Source of the DNA: an uncultured Muribaculaceae bacterium | GTDB taxonomy: Bacteria > Bacteroidota > Bacteroidia > Bacteroidales > Muribaculaceae | DNA length: 48,337 bases | Reading direction: 5' to 3' | Assembly: GCA_944321685.1 (NCBI GenBank) | Contig: CALUMH010000022.1 | Location: 1-48,337, forward strand | In this document: positions 18,605 through 29,986 of the stretch, one piece after another | Layout of the letters: every line of letters begins with the position of its first letter | Position numbering within the stretch: position 1 is the stretch's first letter | Position numbers and translations under genes: made by a program | Notes under the pieces: generated by a model | Databases searched by the model: none | What the model was told of the DNA's origin: nothing | Seen by the model: only the letters and a program-made list of their open reading frames with translations

Positions 18605-19111
18605 ATGTTCGGAAGTTTGGCTATATCGATAACAGGAGCCGTAATGATAGCGGCAGGCCTGGCGTGCGAAGCGAAATGTCTTTCCTTTTCCACACTGGTT
18701 GCCTATGCCGGTTTGGTGCTGTTACATTTTACTGGTTGCATAAACTTGGTTGACAGTTCCTTAATTTTTTGGGGCGTGGCCGCTCTGTTGGCATTCGGCA
18801 TAGCAATGCTGCTGCCCGGAAAAGAACCGACAGCAGTGCGCCGTGGCAGCCTGTTTTTGCTGCTTGGCGCAATTGCCGGGCTGCTTGTGGGTATGTCGAT
18901 CGATGCATCGGTAATGATACTTTCTGCCATAATCGGAACATTGATAGGACAACTTTTTTACTCCCGCACGCCTAAAGGACGCTGGGTGAAATTTTCATTT
19001 TCCACTTTTATTAGCTACTTTTGCAGCGTCGGATTGAAAATCATAGTTTCAACCGCAATCGCAGGGATTGCAATGGAAGGCTTTTTGAGAAACCAAACTG
19101 TCACAATGTAA
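18605..19111 (+). CDS. Small integral membrane protein, unknown
   Basis: A 168-residue hydrophobic protein with about five membrane helices (near 3-20, 28-45, 52-70, 80-100 and 105-118, with another at 140-158). Gly- and Ala-rich helices such as LLLGAIAGLLVGM and SAIIGTLIG suggest tight helix packing. It resembles small DUF456-like proteins in flavour, but I cannot assign a family. It starts 72 bases after the PgpH gene and is followed by the DUF4919 gene after 10 bases, so those two probably form a unit. Confidence 0.7.
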   Translation: MFGSLAISITGAVMIAAGLACEAKCLSFSTLVAYAGLVLLHFTGCINLVDSSLIFWGVAALLAFGIAMLLPGKEPTAVRRGSLFLLLGAIAGLLVGMSIDASVMILSAIIGTLIGQLFYSRTPKGRWVKFSFSTFISYFCSVGLKIIVSTAIAGIAMEGFLRNQTVTM

Positions 19112-19121
19112 TCCCGGTGAA

Positions 19122-19841
19122 ATGAAAGTAACCCCGATGAGGAAGTTTCTACTATCTATAACAGCAGTATTGGTTGTCACCATGTTGATGTCGGCCGGAA
19201 AAGGGGCACAGCATTTCGAGGTGAAGCCTGTGGACTTCGATACAATCAAGGCCGGCATATCCGACCCGCGGTCGAGGCACTATTACCCGGTACTGATGGA
19301 AAAGTACCTGAGCAACGACACTGCACTTGGATATGAAGATTACCGCTACCTGTATTACGGTTACACATTTCAAGATGACTTCGACCCATTCAGGACTTCG
19401 GAATATGCCGATGTTATCAACGAGCTCTATTACAAAAAGGAATTTACACGTGCAGAGTGTGACACAATCATAAAATATGCAGAATTAACACTTCGTGACA
19501 ATATTTTTGATTTAAGTCAAATGAAATTTTATATCTTTGCACTCAAAGAGAAACAAAAAAATACTCTTGCCGCTATTCGCCAATACAAGCTCAACCACGT
19601 TGTGGCGGCGATACTCTCTTCGGGAAGCGGAACCAAGGAGAAACCTTGGGTGGTAATTTCCCCGGCACACGAGTATAATTTAATTAACATTCTCGGTTAT
19701 GTTGCCACCGGGCACACAGAACTCGAAAACAACATCGATTACATAACCGTGGAACGAAAAGATAAAGATTCTCCCGAGGGCTTTTACTTCGATGCCACAC
19801 GCATTAAACAAGTGGCACAAGAAAAATACCCCGAACAATGA
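19122..19841 (+). CDS. Exported DUF4919 protein
   Basis: A 239-residue protein with a signal peptide (MRKFLLSITAVLVVTMLMSAG after a short lead). The DUF4919 pattern is visible: FDTIKAGISDPRSRHYYPVL, then DYRYLYYGYTFQDDFDPF near 75-92 and later HEYNLINILGYVATGH. Function is unknown; family members are Bacteroidetes envelope proteins. An intrinsic terminator lies 67 bases after its stop. The second ATG at 19137 (MRKFLL) is a plausible alternative start. Confidence 0.85.
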   Translation: MKVTPMRKFLLSITAVLVVTMLMSAGKGAQHFEVKPVDFDTIKAGISDPRSRHYYPVLMEKYLSNDTALGYEDYRYLYYGYTFQDDFDPFRTSEYADVINELYYKKEFTRAECDTIIKYAELTLRDNIFDLSQMKFYIFALKEKQKNTLAAIRQYKLNHVVAAILSSGSGTKEKPWVVISPAHEYNLINILGYVATGHTELENNIDYITVERKDKDSPEGFYFDATRIKQVAQEKYPEQ

Positions 19842-19907
19842 CAAAAAAGAAAAAACGTAACAACAATCAATATAATAGCACTCGAAAATAATAGCACTAT
19901 TAATGAG

Positions 19908-19946
19908 ACCCTTGCCGCTGTGAAGCTCCGAGGGTTTTTTATTTTT
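19908..19946 (+). terminator. Intrinsic terminator after the DUF4919 gene
   Basis: ACCCTT pairs with GAGGGT around a loop of about 16 bases, followed by TTTTTTATTTTT. Two direct copies of ATAATAGCACT lie just upstream at about 19873 and 19889. Confidence 0.6.
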
Positions 19947-20118
19947 AAATATCTGCCGGTAGCACTCTCCTATAATGGAGCCAACGGAGAATGGCCAAAA
20001 TGAAAATTAAATGGAGCAAAGCCATCGGACTATGTGACGCAATTACAATACAATCTTATGCAACAACGCAAAACACAAGCATTTCAACACCATATATAGG
20101 ACAACGTGCAACAGACGA

Positions 20119-20150
20119 TTTGGCGGTTTGGGCATTTTAATATAATTTTG
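20119..20150 (+). promoter_or_regulatory. Promoter for the porin gene
   Basis: TTTG at 20119-20122, 20 bases, then TAATTTTG at 20143-20150. The start codon at 20175 is 25 bases further on. The rest of the gap between 19947 and 20118 shows nothing I can name. Confidence 0.72.
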
Positions 20151-20174
20151 CATTATATTACACACATAACACTT

Positions 20175-21446
20175 ATGACCCACAACAAATTACTGATATT
20201 AATCATTGCCGCGCTGACTGCGATGGCTGTCAACGCAAATGCCGCCGAAAATAACGGCGACGGTTTTTCGTTTAAATTATACGGGCAAGTACGTGCCGAC
20301 CTGTTCTATAACAGCCGCTCCAACTCCGAGACTGTTGACGGACTTTTTTATATGTACCCTCGTGACCATAGCTACGATGACTTTGGCAACGACCTCAACG
20401 CCAAACCCGACGGTAGCCTTTATACCATGTATTCTCGCCTCGGGGTTAATATAACGGGGCCGTCGCTTGCCAATGGCAAAATCGCCACATCGGGGTGCAT
20501 AGAAATTGACTTCCGTGGCGGAGGCACCAATTACTATATGATACGCCTGCGGCAAGCCTATTTCAACCTTGCTTGGAACCGGTCGCAATTGCTTGTGGGC
20601 CAAACGTGGCACCCGTTTTATGGCGATGTGGCCCCCGAAATCCTTAACCTGAATATGGGTGCCCCATACCAGCCTTTCAGCCGTGCGCCGCAGATACGTT
20701 ACCGCTTCACCGACCGCAGTTTCAGGTTTACCGCTACGCTGCTTTGGCAATCGCAATACTTGTCGGTGGGACCGGCAAATAACCAAACAGGAACCACAAG
20801 CACAGCCAAAAGCCAAAATTTCATAAAGAACAGTTGCGTTCCCGAGATTGCCGTCGGCATCGACTACAAAAGCGACAAATGGATTGCAGGCGTGGGTGCC
20901 GACATAACTTCGATAGTACCCCGCACACAGGCCGAATATAACGGAAAAACAGCCAAGGTGACCGAACGAATTACTTCACTCTCGGCCGAAGCCCACTTGA
21001 AATACAAATCGGGCAAGTGGCTTGTTGCAGGGAAAACAGTGCTTGGCAACAATTTCACACAGGCAAGCGGCGTGGGCGGATATGCCATCACCGGTATCGA
21101 CGAAACCACGGGCGAACAGCATTACGCACCGGTAAAAGTGTCTGCCACGTGGCTTAATGTGGCATACGGCAACAAATTGCGCCCGGCACTGTTTCTTGGC
21201 TACCTGAAGAACCTCGGAGCCGGCAAACCGGTACTTGATGTGATAGGCACCGGCATCGGCGACGGGCTTGACCGACTTGCCACTGCCACTGCCGAACTGA
21301 CTTACAACGTGCCACACTGGAAATTCGGTGTCGAATATATGTTGTGTAATGCATGGTATGGCACCGTAGGCAATGAAGGCAAAGTGCACGACACACACTC
21401 GGTTATGAACCACCGTGTGGTAATGACCGCCATATTCCAATTCTGA
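20175..21446 (+). CDS. Outer-membrane porin, DcaP-like
   Basis: A 423-residue beta-barrel protein. The signal peptide is at 1-24 (LLILIIAALTAMAVNANA). The mature part begins with a strand typical of trimeric porins (FSFKLYGQVRADLFYNSR) and ends in Phe (VVMTAIFQF), the signal for barrel insertion. It resembles DcaP-like porins in the N-terminal strand and in the YSRLGVNITGP motif. I start at 20175 because the in-frame ATG at 20106 lies upstream of the promoter boxes. It is followed by a second porin gene 65 bases later. Confidence 0.82.
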   Translation: MTHNKLLILIIAALTAMAVNANAAENNGDGFSFKLYGQVRADLFYNSRSNSETVDGLFYMYPRDHSYDDFGNDLNAKPDGSLYTMYSRLGVNITGPSLANGKIATSGCIEIDFRGGGTNYYMIRLRQAYFNLAWNRSQLLVGQTWHPFYGDVAPEILNLNMGAPYQPFSRAPQIRYRFTDRSFRFTATLLWQSQYLSVGPANNQTGTTSTAKSQNFIKNSCVPEIAVGIDYKSDKWIAGVGADITSIVPRTQAEYNGKTAKVTERITSLSAEAHLKYKSGKWLVAGKTVLGNNFTQASGVGGYAITGIDETTGEQHYAPVKVSATWLNVAYGNKLRPALFLGYLKNLGAGKPVLDVIGTGIGDGLDRLATATAELTYNVPHWKFGVEYMLCNAWYGTVGNEGKVHDTHSVMNHRVVMTAIFQF

Positions 21447-21511
21447 CAGCCGGTACCGGCTCACTTATACCCACAGTTTAAGCCGCAGAAACGGCTCACT
21501 TATTGCACTAT

Positions 21512-22585
21512 ATGAAAAATTTACAACTGGCGGCAACCATTGCTGCAACTATGCTTTTGTCCTCGGAAGTCACGGCACAAGATGATAAGATACATTGCAA
21601 TTGGAATATATCGGCCGACAACGAGGGTCTATGGAACATGACCACAGGCCACGGAGCATGGAACGGATTATTGTCAGTCGAAGGCGGCATATCACCATGG
21701 AGCGGCGGCACAATCGAGGCTTCGGCACTTGCAAGTTACACCACCGGAACGGTAGCCGACGATATACAAGGATTGACCAATATCGATGCCGGGGAAAACC
21801 GTGCATTCAGACTGACAAAACTTGGAATATGCCAACAATTCGGCAAGTGGACGTTGTTTGCAGGATTGCGTAATGTGGATTGTGATTATTTCACCACACC
21901 CTATACATCGCTATTTACCGGTTCTTCATACGGCAACTTCCCCATCCTGTCGATGAACCACCCGTTGGCCACATTCCCATTGTCGGCAGTCGGCATTCAT
22001 GCAGAATATGCCCCGACCGAAAATATCGTAATCAAAGAAAGCTTGTATAACGGCGTGGCTTCTGACCGCATCAACAGGCAATTCCGTGTGCGACTGGGAG
22101 ATGACGGATTTTTCAATATAGGCAGCGTGACATACACTGCCCCGGTAAGCAATGACGAATCTTCTTTCTCTCCGGCATCTTATATGTTCATATATTCTGT
22201 TGCCAATTTACCCGAAGAGGGCGACCGGCAACAGATGCACTACACCCTGCTGTGCAACATAGAGCAACCGGTGATACAAGCCGGCGATTATGCCCGGTTC
22301 GGGCTATTGTTGCAAGGAGGGTGGAACCCTACCCCGGGTGAAGAGGCGTGTCGCGGATATGCCGCAGCAGGAATAATCTCGGAGTTCCGCAACGGCATGA
22401 CGGCAGGCATAACAGCCAATCGTGCATTCACCCTCGACGGAGATGAAAGCGACCTGGAATTCACATTTAACTGTCCGCTGCTACGTTATTTCACTTTAAC
22501 CCCCTCGTTGCACTGCATATTCACCGAAGGCCGCAACTGCAACATAGTGGGAATGCTGCGTCTTTCCATCTCCCTTGACAAGTAA
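21512..22585 (+). CDS. OprB-like carbohydrate porin
   Basis: A 357-residue outer-membrane protein with a signal peptide ending SSEVTAQ. NEGLWNMTTGHGAWNGLLSVEGG near the start, the TNIDAGENRAFRLTKLGICQQF region and NYGVAS-like LYNGVASDRI resemble carbohydrate-selective porins of the OprB family. The start at 21512 (MKNLQLAATIAA) fits a signal peptide better than the ATG at 21503. Sugar uptake is inferred. It ends convergently to a GH97 glucosidase gene, with one perfect terminator hairpin between them. Confidence 0.75.
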   Translation: MKNLQLAATIAATMLLSSEVTAQDDKIHCNWNISADNEGLWNMTTGHGAWNGLLSVEGGISPWSGGTIEASALASYTTGTVADDIQGLTNIDAGENRAFRLTKLGICQQFGKWTLFAGLRNVDCDYFTTPYTSLFTGSSYGNFPILSMNHPLATFPLSAVGIHAEYAPTENIVIKESLYNGVASDRINRQFRVRLGDDGFFNIGSVTYTAPVSNDESSFSPASYMFIYSVANLPEEGDRQQMHYTLLCNIEQPVIQAGDYARFGLLLQGGWNPTPGEEACRGYAAAGIISEFRNGMTAGITANRAFTLDGDESDLEFTFNCPLLRYFTLTPSLHCIFTEGRNCNIVGMLRLSISLDK

Positions 22586-22623
22586 TCTTTTGCATGGTTT
22601 GACAATATACACAAAGTAAAACA

Positions 22624-22662
22624 AGTAGAGGAACGGCACAGGTAAGTTGCCGTTCCTCTACT
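22624..22662. terminator. Bidirectional terminator
   Basis: A perfect 15-base inverted repeat (AGTAGAGGAACGGCA and its complement) at 22624-22638 and 22648-22662 with a 9-base loop. It separates the OprB-like porin gene from the convergent GH97 gene and should serve both. Confidence 0.75.
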
Positions 22663-22695
22663 TTATATTATCAGTGGTGGTGATACCCAAAATGC

Positions 22696-25208
<2,513 letters not shown>

Positions 25209-26435
25209 CTACTTGAATGTCAACACCGAAGCCTTGTCGGGGAGTATCAGTGATGCTGCATCCATCAGTTGCGGGGCGGTAACAGCAGCTATGTGCTCGG
25301 CTGTAGCGGCATTGCTCTCGACCTTGCCGTGGTAGAGGAAACTTTTCCCGACTGATAGCGCAAGAGCCTCGTTGTTGTCGCTCGCCACTACCAGTTGGCC
25401 GATGAATTGCTTCTTTGCGGCATCAAGGGCACGCTCGGTGAGCGGTTTCGATGCCAGCCGGTCGATAATGTCTCCTATCACACGTATCGATGGTTTCACG
25501 TGGCACAAATCACTCCCGAAATATACTTGCAGCACTCCGCAATCACTGAACAATGTGGCCGCCGATTCCACGGTATAAGCATATCCGCGACGCTCGCGAA
25601 TGGCTATGTTTAGCAACGAATTCATTCCGGGGCCTCCGAGCATATTGTTCAGGAGCAGCAACGCATAACGCCTCTCGTCATGCATACTGCATACGGGAGC
25701 ACCATATATCGTATGCGCCTGGTGCAACCCCATCTGCCGCTCTTCCCTGAACACAGGCAACACTTCCGGTGCCTTACGACTGCGCCGGGGCATAGGATGG
25801 TTCAGGCATCCCAAATGCTTTTCCACTGTGCGGAACACAGCCTGCGGCTTCAAGTCTCCGAGCACGAAAAATACCATATTGCCAGGCACATATAGTTCAG
25901 ACAGGTACCTATGACAGTCGCTGCCGGTAAATGTGCGCAAATCTTCCTCTACTCCCAATATATTATGCCCCAGTTGGCTCCCTGCCCATATCATGTCTTC
26001 AAAATCGTCATATACGGCTTCAGACGGAGAATCGCGGTAAGATGCCGCCTCGTCAAGCACCACCTCACGCTCGCGCATCACTTCACGCTCGGGAAATATG
26101 GAGTAAGCAATCAGGTCGGCAATCAATTCGGCCGCCCTGTCGAGATATCGCGATGGGAAAATGGAATATACCGTGGTGTTTTCCTTGGTTGTATAGGCAT
26201 TAAGTTCACCGCCTATGCGTTCCATGCGGTTCAGTATGTGCCACGCCTTGCGATGGCGTGTACCCTTGAAAATGGTATGCTCCACAAAGTGCGCAAGCCC
26301 CAACTGCCCCGGCTGCTCGTCGCGGCTGCCTGCATTAATCGACAATCCGCAATATGCCACTTGCGATGCAATAGGCATAAACACCACCCGCAAACCATTG
26401 GGCAGCGTATGAGTATAATACGTCTCAGCGTCCAT
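25209..26435 (-). CDS. M16-family zinc metallopeptidase
   Basis: A 408-residue insulinase-type peptidase. The inverted zinc motif HxxEH is HFVEH at 49-53, and the third ligand is Glu129 in VVLDEAAS. It has the two-domain half-pitrilysin build, with HTIYGAPV and GGPGMNSLLNIAIRERRGYAY in the second half. No signal peptide is evident, so it is probably cytosolic or periplasm-associated by another route. Its ATG overlaps the stop of the DUF4834 gene by one base. The substrate is unknown. Confidence 0.93.
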   Translation of the reverse strand: MDAETYYTHTLPNGLRVVFMPIASQVAYCGLSINAGSRDEQPGQLGLAHFVEHTIFKGTRHRKAWHILNRMERIGGELNAYTTKENTTVYSIFPSRYLDRAAELIADLIAYSIFPEREVMREREVVLDEAASYRDSPSEAVYDDFEDMIWAGSQLGHNILGVEEDLRTFTGSDCHRYLSELYVPGNMVFFVLGDLKPQAVFRTVEKHLGCLNHPMPRRSRKAPEVLPVFREERQMGLHQAHTIYGAPVCSMHDERRYALLLLNNMLGGPGMNSLLNIAIRERRGYAYTVESAATLFSDCGVLQVYFGSDLCHVKPSIRVIGDIIDRLASKPLTERALDAAKKQFIGQLVVASDNNEALALSVGKSFLYHGKVESNAATAEHIAAVTAPQLMDAASLILPDKASVLTFK

Positions 26436-26755
26436 TACAATCTGATTTCTTCAAACTTGACATCGGTTATACGCGGCTCGGCATCACGCATCTCCACATA
26501 TTGCACCGACCGGCGTTGCTCTATGATTTCTTCAAACTCGACATACTCGCCATCGCCGGGACCGAAAATTTTCCCACGCCGGCGATGCTTCTGCGCATTG
26601 CCGCCCGAAGTGTTTCCGCCTCCGCCATAATGCGACCCGGCATTTTGAAAACTACGGTTCATCTGCCTCACTTGCTTCCACACCTTGAAACCGGCTTTTA
26701 TAACCGGATACAGGAACAGAAACAACAGAAGCAATATTATAAGTAGAAATTCCAT
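26435..26755 (-). CDS. DUF4834 small membrane protein
   Basis: A 106-residue protein. One membrane helix fills residues 2-22 (a Leu/Ile-rich run), followed by a basic, Gly-rich linker (GGGGNTSGGNAQKHRRRGKIF) and an acidic tail with EYVEFEEI. This is the DUF4834 pattern. Function is unknown. It sits between pssA and the M16 peptidase, overlapping the latter by one base, so it probably belongs to the same operon and may anchor a partner at the membrane. Confidence 0.82.
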   Translation of the reverse strand: MEFLLIILLLLFLFLYPVIKAGFKVWKQVRQMNRSFQNAGSHYGGGGNTSGGNAQKHRRRGKIFGPGDGEYVEFEEIIEQRRSVQYVEMRDAEPRITDVKFEEIRL

Positions 26756-26875
26756 TTATCAAATATGTGTGTACTATAAGAGGAACCACAATCTAACGTG
26801 GCAAACATCATGCCATTCCCGTAGTTGCAGTTAACAAATGTCGGCAAAAAACGGCAATCAGACAAATGCAATTCA

Positions 26876-27625
26876 CTAAATATTATTAAGAACCTCGCCT
26901 TTTTCGTGCCTTGCAAACAGCAATACAAGCAGGAAATAAAGCATTATGGAAACTGCCAGGCCCTTCACTCCAAGCAACACAACGGCAACCACCGTGCCGA
27001 CTATAAGCAGATAGCGATGAACATTGCCATGCAATCCGTAACTCTTGAACTTGAGCGAGAACATTCGCAGGCGCGACACCATGGCATAACTCAACAATGC
27101 AACAGCCGCAAGGATAATGTATTCACCCGCCGCAGTAGGTTCAAGGGTATAGAAATAATCACAAAAACCTATCCAAAAAATAGCATTTGCGGGAATAGGC
27201 AAGCCCACAAACGAGGTAGCCTGCGAATCGTCGGTATTGAACCGGGCAAGCCGCACGGCTCCAAACACGGCCACAAGCAGCGCACAATATGCCACCCATG
27301 ACGAAGGATATAATTCACGCGCCATGAAATAAACAATCATAGCCGGTGCGAGGCCGAAACTCACACAATCGGAAAGCGAATCAAGCTCTTTGCCTATCGA
27401 TGACACCGCCCCCAACAAGCGTGCCACAAATCCATCGAAGAAGTCAAACACCGCTGCCGCGGCTATCATTATGAAAGCAAGCTGGTAATATGCAATCGAC
27501 GCAGGATCGCCATTGATATGCTCGCTGCCATGCGAAGCGCAAATACAGGCAAGACTTCCCGAAAGCAAGTTCAGGCAGGTGATGGCATTCGGTATGTTAT
27601 TCTTTATTGATTTAAGCAGGCTCAT
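26876..27625 (-). CDS. pssA: Phosphatidylserine synthase
   Basis: A 249-residue CDP-alcohol phosphatidyltransferase that makes phosphatidylserine from CDP-diacylglycerol and serine. The family motif DG-xx-AR-x8-G-xxx-D-xxx-D is at 64-86 (DGFVAR, then G, then D82 and D86). About six membrane helices follow. It lies 48 bases downstream of psd, the next enzyme in the pathway, on the same strand, so the two make phosphatidylethanolamine together. Confidence 0.95.
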   Translation of the reverse strand: MSLLKSIKNNIPNAITCLNLLSGSLACICASHGSEHINGDPASIAYYQLAFIMIAAAAVFDFFDGFVARLLGAVSSIGKELDSLSDCVSFGLAPAMIVYFMARELYPSSWVAYCALLVAVFGAVRLARFNTDDSQATSFVGLPIPANAIFWIGFCDYFYTLEPTAAGEYIILAAVALLSYAMVSRLRMFSLKFKSYGLHGNVHRYLLIVGTVVAVVLLGVKGLAVSIMLYFLLVLLFARHEKGEVLNNI

Positions 27626-27673
27626 GATTTTTTACGAGAAAAATGGTAATCAGAAAGTAACAAGAAAGCAGGG

Positions 27674-28345
27674 TCACCGCGCTTTCAACCGCGCCACCTG
27701 CGTTATTCCTCCCACCGTCTTGTCGCCTAATTTCACAAGGATTTCGGCATCAAGTGGCAGGAAAATATCAACGCGCGACCCGAATTTAATAAAACCTATG
27801 TGGCGGTCGAGCGTGACGTAATCGCCAGGCTCGGCATATGTGACAATGCGACGCGCTACGGCTCCGGCTATTTGCCGCATAAGTATCTCATCGCCATTAT
27901 TGGCCCGTATGACTATGGCCGAACGTTCATTTTCACTGCTCGACTTTGGCAAGTAAGCGGCAAGGAAACGCCCCGAATGATGTTTCACATATTCGACACG
28001 CCCTTCCACCGACGGCCAGTTGGCATGGACGTTAAATATCGACATGAAGATAGACAATTGTATCACGTTACGATGCAGATACTCGTCTTCATACACCTCT
28101 TCAAGAGCCACGACCGTACCATCGGCCGATGCCACCACGGCATTGGTCGGATCCCCCTTGAACCGTCGGCGCGGGCTGCGGAAGAAATTGACTGCCAACA
28201 GATACATCACGGCTGATATGGCAATGAATATCGACGGAATTATCTTATATTCAATAAATGTCCACGCCGAAATGTTAATCAGCAGCAGAATGAACAGCAA
28301 CGCCACTAATATGTTAAGACCCTCGCGGTGTATTTTGACTTTCAT
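27674..28345 (-). CDS. psd: Phosphatidylserine decarboxylase proenzyme
   Basis: A 223-residue short-form decarboxylase that converts phosphatidylserine to phosphatidylethanolamine. It cuts itself between Gly189 and Ser190 in FIKFGSRVD, giving a pyruvoyl group on the new alpha chain. Residues 10-50 hold two membrane segments. His107 in FNVHANWP is in the expected place. It is the first gene of the psd-pssA group. Confidence 0.95.
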   Translation of the reverse strand: MKVKIHREGLNILVALLFILLLINISAWTFIEYKIIPSIFIAISAVMYLLAVNFFRSPRRRFKGDPTNAVVASADGTVVALEEVYEDEYLHRNVIQLSIFMSIFNVHANWPSVEGRVEYVKHHSGRFLAAYLPKSSSENERSAIVIRANNGDEILMRQIAGAVARRIVTYAEPGDYVTLDRHIGFIKFGSRVDIFLPLDAEILVKLGDKTVGGITQVARLKAR

Positions 28346-28475
28346 TGTGTCCTTGCTAATATGCTAAGAAACTGCTTTTTACAATTCAGCCGCATATACG
28401 GCTACTTGTTTCCAAATACAAAGTTAATCTATTTTCAAAAAACTTGCAAATAAGAAACACACGACTTACGCCCGA

Positions 28476-29177
28476 TTACTCGTCGGCAAGCAACATTTCG
28501 GCCAACTTTTGCACTCCTGTAGTTGCCTTTTCGCGGATTACCGTCACCGGCAGCAAGCCGGTGTCGGCCGGGTGAGGGTCGATATAGTAAATGGGCACTC
28601 CGCGCCTCACATACGAGATTAGGCTTGCAGCCGGATAAACCACAAGCGATGTGCCTATTACCACAAATATGTCGGCTTCTTCCACAAGTTCGGCCGCCGG
28701 GGCAAAATTCGGCACCGACTCCTGAAAAAACACGATGTGCGGACGAACAGGGTCGCCATATCGGTCACGGGTGTCGAGCGAGGTTTCAAGGCTGCCGCCT
28801 GTAACGTCACGCACGTCATACACCCGTTCGGGATGCGCCATTGAGCGCACTTTCATCAACTCGCCGTGCAAGTGCAATACGCACGAACTTCCGGCACGTT
28901 CGTGCAAGTCATCGACGTTTTGTGTTATTATCTTCACATCAAAGCGTTTCTCAAGTTCTTTAAGCCCGTAATGAGCCGCATTGGGCGTGCAATTCACAAG
29001 TTGTTCGCGCCGTTCGTTGTAGAAGCGGTGTATGAGCGCAGGGTCGCGGCGGAAACCATCGGCCGATGCCACTTGCATCACAGGATAATTATCCCAAAGC
29101 CCGCCTGCATCACGATATGTCGATAATCCGCTTTCGGCACTAATTCCCGCCCCTGTTGAAACCACTAATTTTTTCAT
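28476..29177 (-). CDS. NAD-dependent deacylase, zinc-less sirtuin
   Basis: A 233-residue Sir2 protein. The NAD-binding motifs are GAGISAESG at 9-17, TQNVDDLHERAG at 85-96 and the catalytic His104 in LHLHGEL. Classic sirtuins carry four zinc cysteines after this point; here only Cys63 and Cys99 exist, so the zinc module has no ligands. It may act on acyl-lysine, but the missing module leaves the substrate uncertain. I start at the ATG at 29177; the open frame reaches 29381 but the added 68 residues have no family match. Confidence 0.9.
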   Translation of the reverse strand: MKKLVVSTGAGISAESGLSTYRDAGGLWDNYPVMQVASADGFRRDPALIHRFYNERREQLVNCTPNAAHYGLKELEKRFDVKIITQNVDDLHERAGSSCVLHLHGELMKVRSMAHPERVYDVRDVTGGSLETSLDTRDRYGDPVRPHIVFFQESVPNFAPAAELVEEADIFVVIGTSLVVYPAASLISYVRRGVPIYYIDPHPADTGLLPVTVIREKATTGVQKLAEMLLADE

Positions 29178-29239
29178 GACACTTGTGTTTGGATTTTTTA
29201 AACTGTTTGAAATTCCTTTAGAACTCCGTTCGTTAATTG

Positions 29240-29299
29240 CAAATTTAATATTTTTTACTGAAAATATGATGTTTGCGATTATATTTAACTCTACCTTTG
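29240..29299. promoter_or_regulatory. Divergent promoter region, sirtuin and FKBP
   Basis: On the minus strand TAAATTTG (complement of 29240-29247) could drive the sirtuin gene. On the plus strand TACCTTTG at 29292-29299 with TTTG at 29272-29275 could drive the FKBP gene, though the 16-base spacing is short. Confidence 0.5.
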
Positions 29300-29373
29300 T
29301 AGCCGATTTACGGAACAGGCATAACCGACAAGGCTGCCATGCATTTAAGATAATATCATTTAATCGATTATAT

Positions 29374-29958
29374 ATGGACAAATTAAGTTACGCACTGGGG
29401 CTGAGCATGGGCAACAACTTCATGCGCTCGGGCATCGACAACTTGAATTTCAGCGACTTCGCCGCAGGAGTCGAAGCCTCCTACAAAGGCGACCACTCGC
29501 AAATGTCGCTCGACGAGGCAAAACAGACGGTAAACCGCTTTTTCGCCGAAATGGAGAACAGGCTGCAAGAAGTGAACAAAAAAGCCGGAGAACAATATCT
29601 TGCCGAAAACGCAAAACGCCCGGAAGTACATACCACCGCCAGCGGACTGCAATATGAGATCATAAAAGAGGGCGAAGGGGCTTCGCCCAAAGCTACCGAC
29701 AAGGTAACGGTACATTATACCGGCGCACTAATCGACGGCCGCGTATTCGACAGCTCGGTGGAACGCGGCGAACCTGCCACATTCGGCGTGTCGCAAGTGA
29801 TACCCGGCTGGGTCGAGGCTTTGCAAATGATGAAACCTGGCGCCGAGTGGCGCATATTCGTTCCGTCAAACCTCGCCTACGGGCCGCAAGGAGCCGGCGG
29901 GATAATAGGTCCCAACATGACGCTTATTTTCGACATTCAATTGATAAAAGTAGGATAG
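29374..29958 (+). CDS. FKBP-type peptidyl-prolyl isomerase (cytosolic)
   Basis: A 194-residue isomerase. Residues 1-80 form an FKBP_N-type helical domain (LSYALGLSMGNNF) that mediates dimerisation in relatives such as FklB. The FKBP domain follows (about 88-194) with VTVHYTGALIDGRVFDSS, PGWVEALQMMKPGAEWRIFVPSNLAYG and the final LIFDIQLIKV. No signal peptide. I start at 29374 (MDKLSYALG); the frame is open to 29176 but the upstream part overlaps the promoter. A second FKBP gene follows after 28 bases. Confidence 0.92.
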   Translation: MDKLSYALGLSMGNNFMRSGIDNLNFSDFAAGVEASYKGDHSQMSLDEAKQTVNRFFAEMENRLQEVNKKAGEQYLAENAKRPEVHTTASGLQYEIIKEGEGASPKATDKVTVHYTGALIDGRVFDSSVERGEPATFGVSQVIPGWVEALQMMKPGAEWRIFVPSNLAYGPQGAGGIIGPNMTLIFDIQLIKVG

Positions 29959-29986
29959 TATAACTTTAACAAATCAATAAAAAGGA

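Noticed and set aside
29178..29381. 68-residue N-terminal extension of the sirtuin
   Set aside because: Sirtuins of this group start at the Rossmann motif, and the added part overlaps the divergent promoter region.
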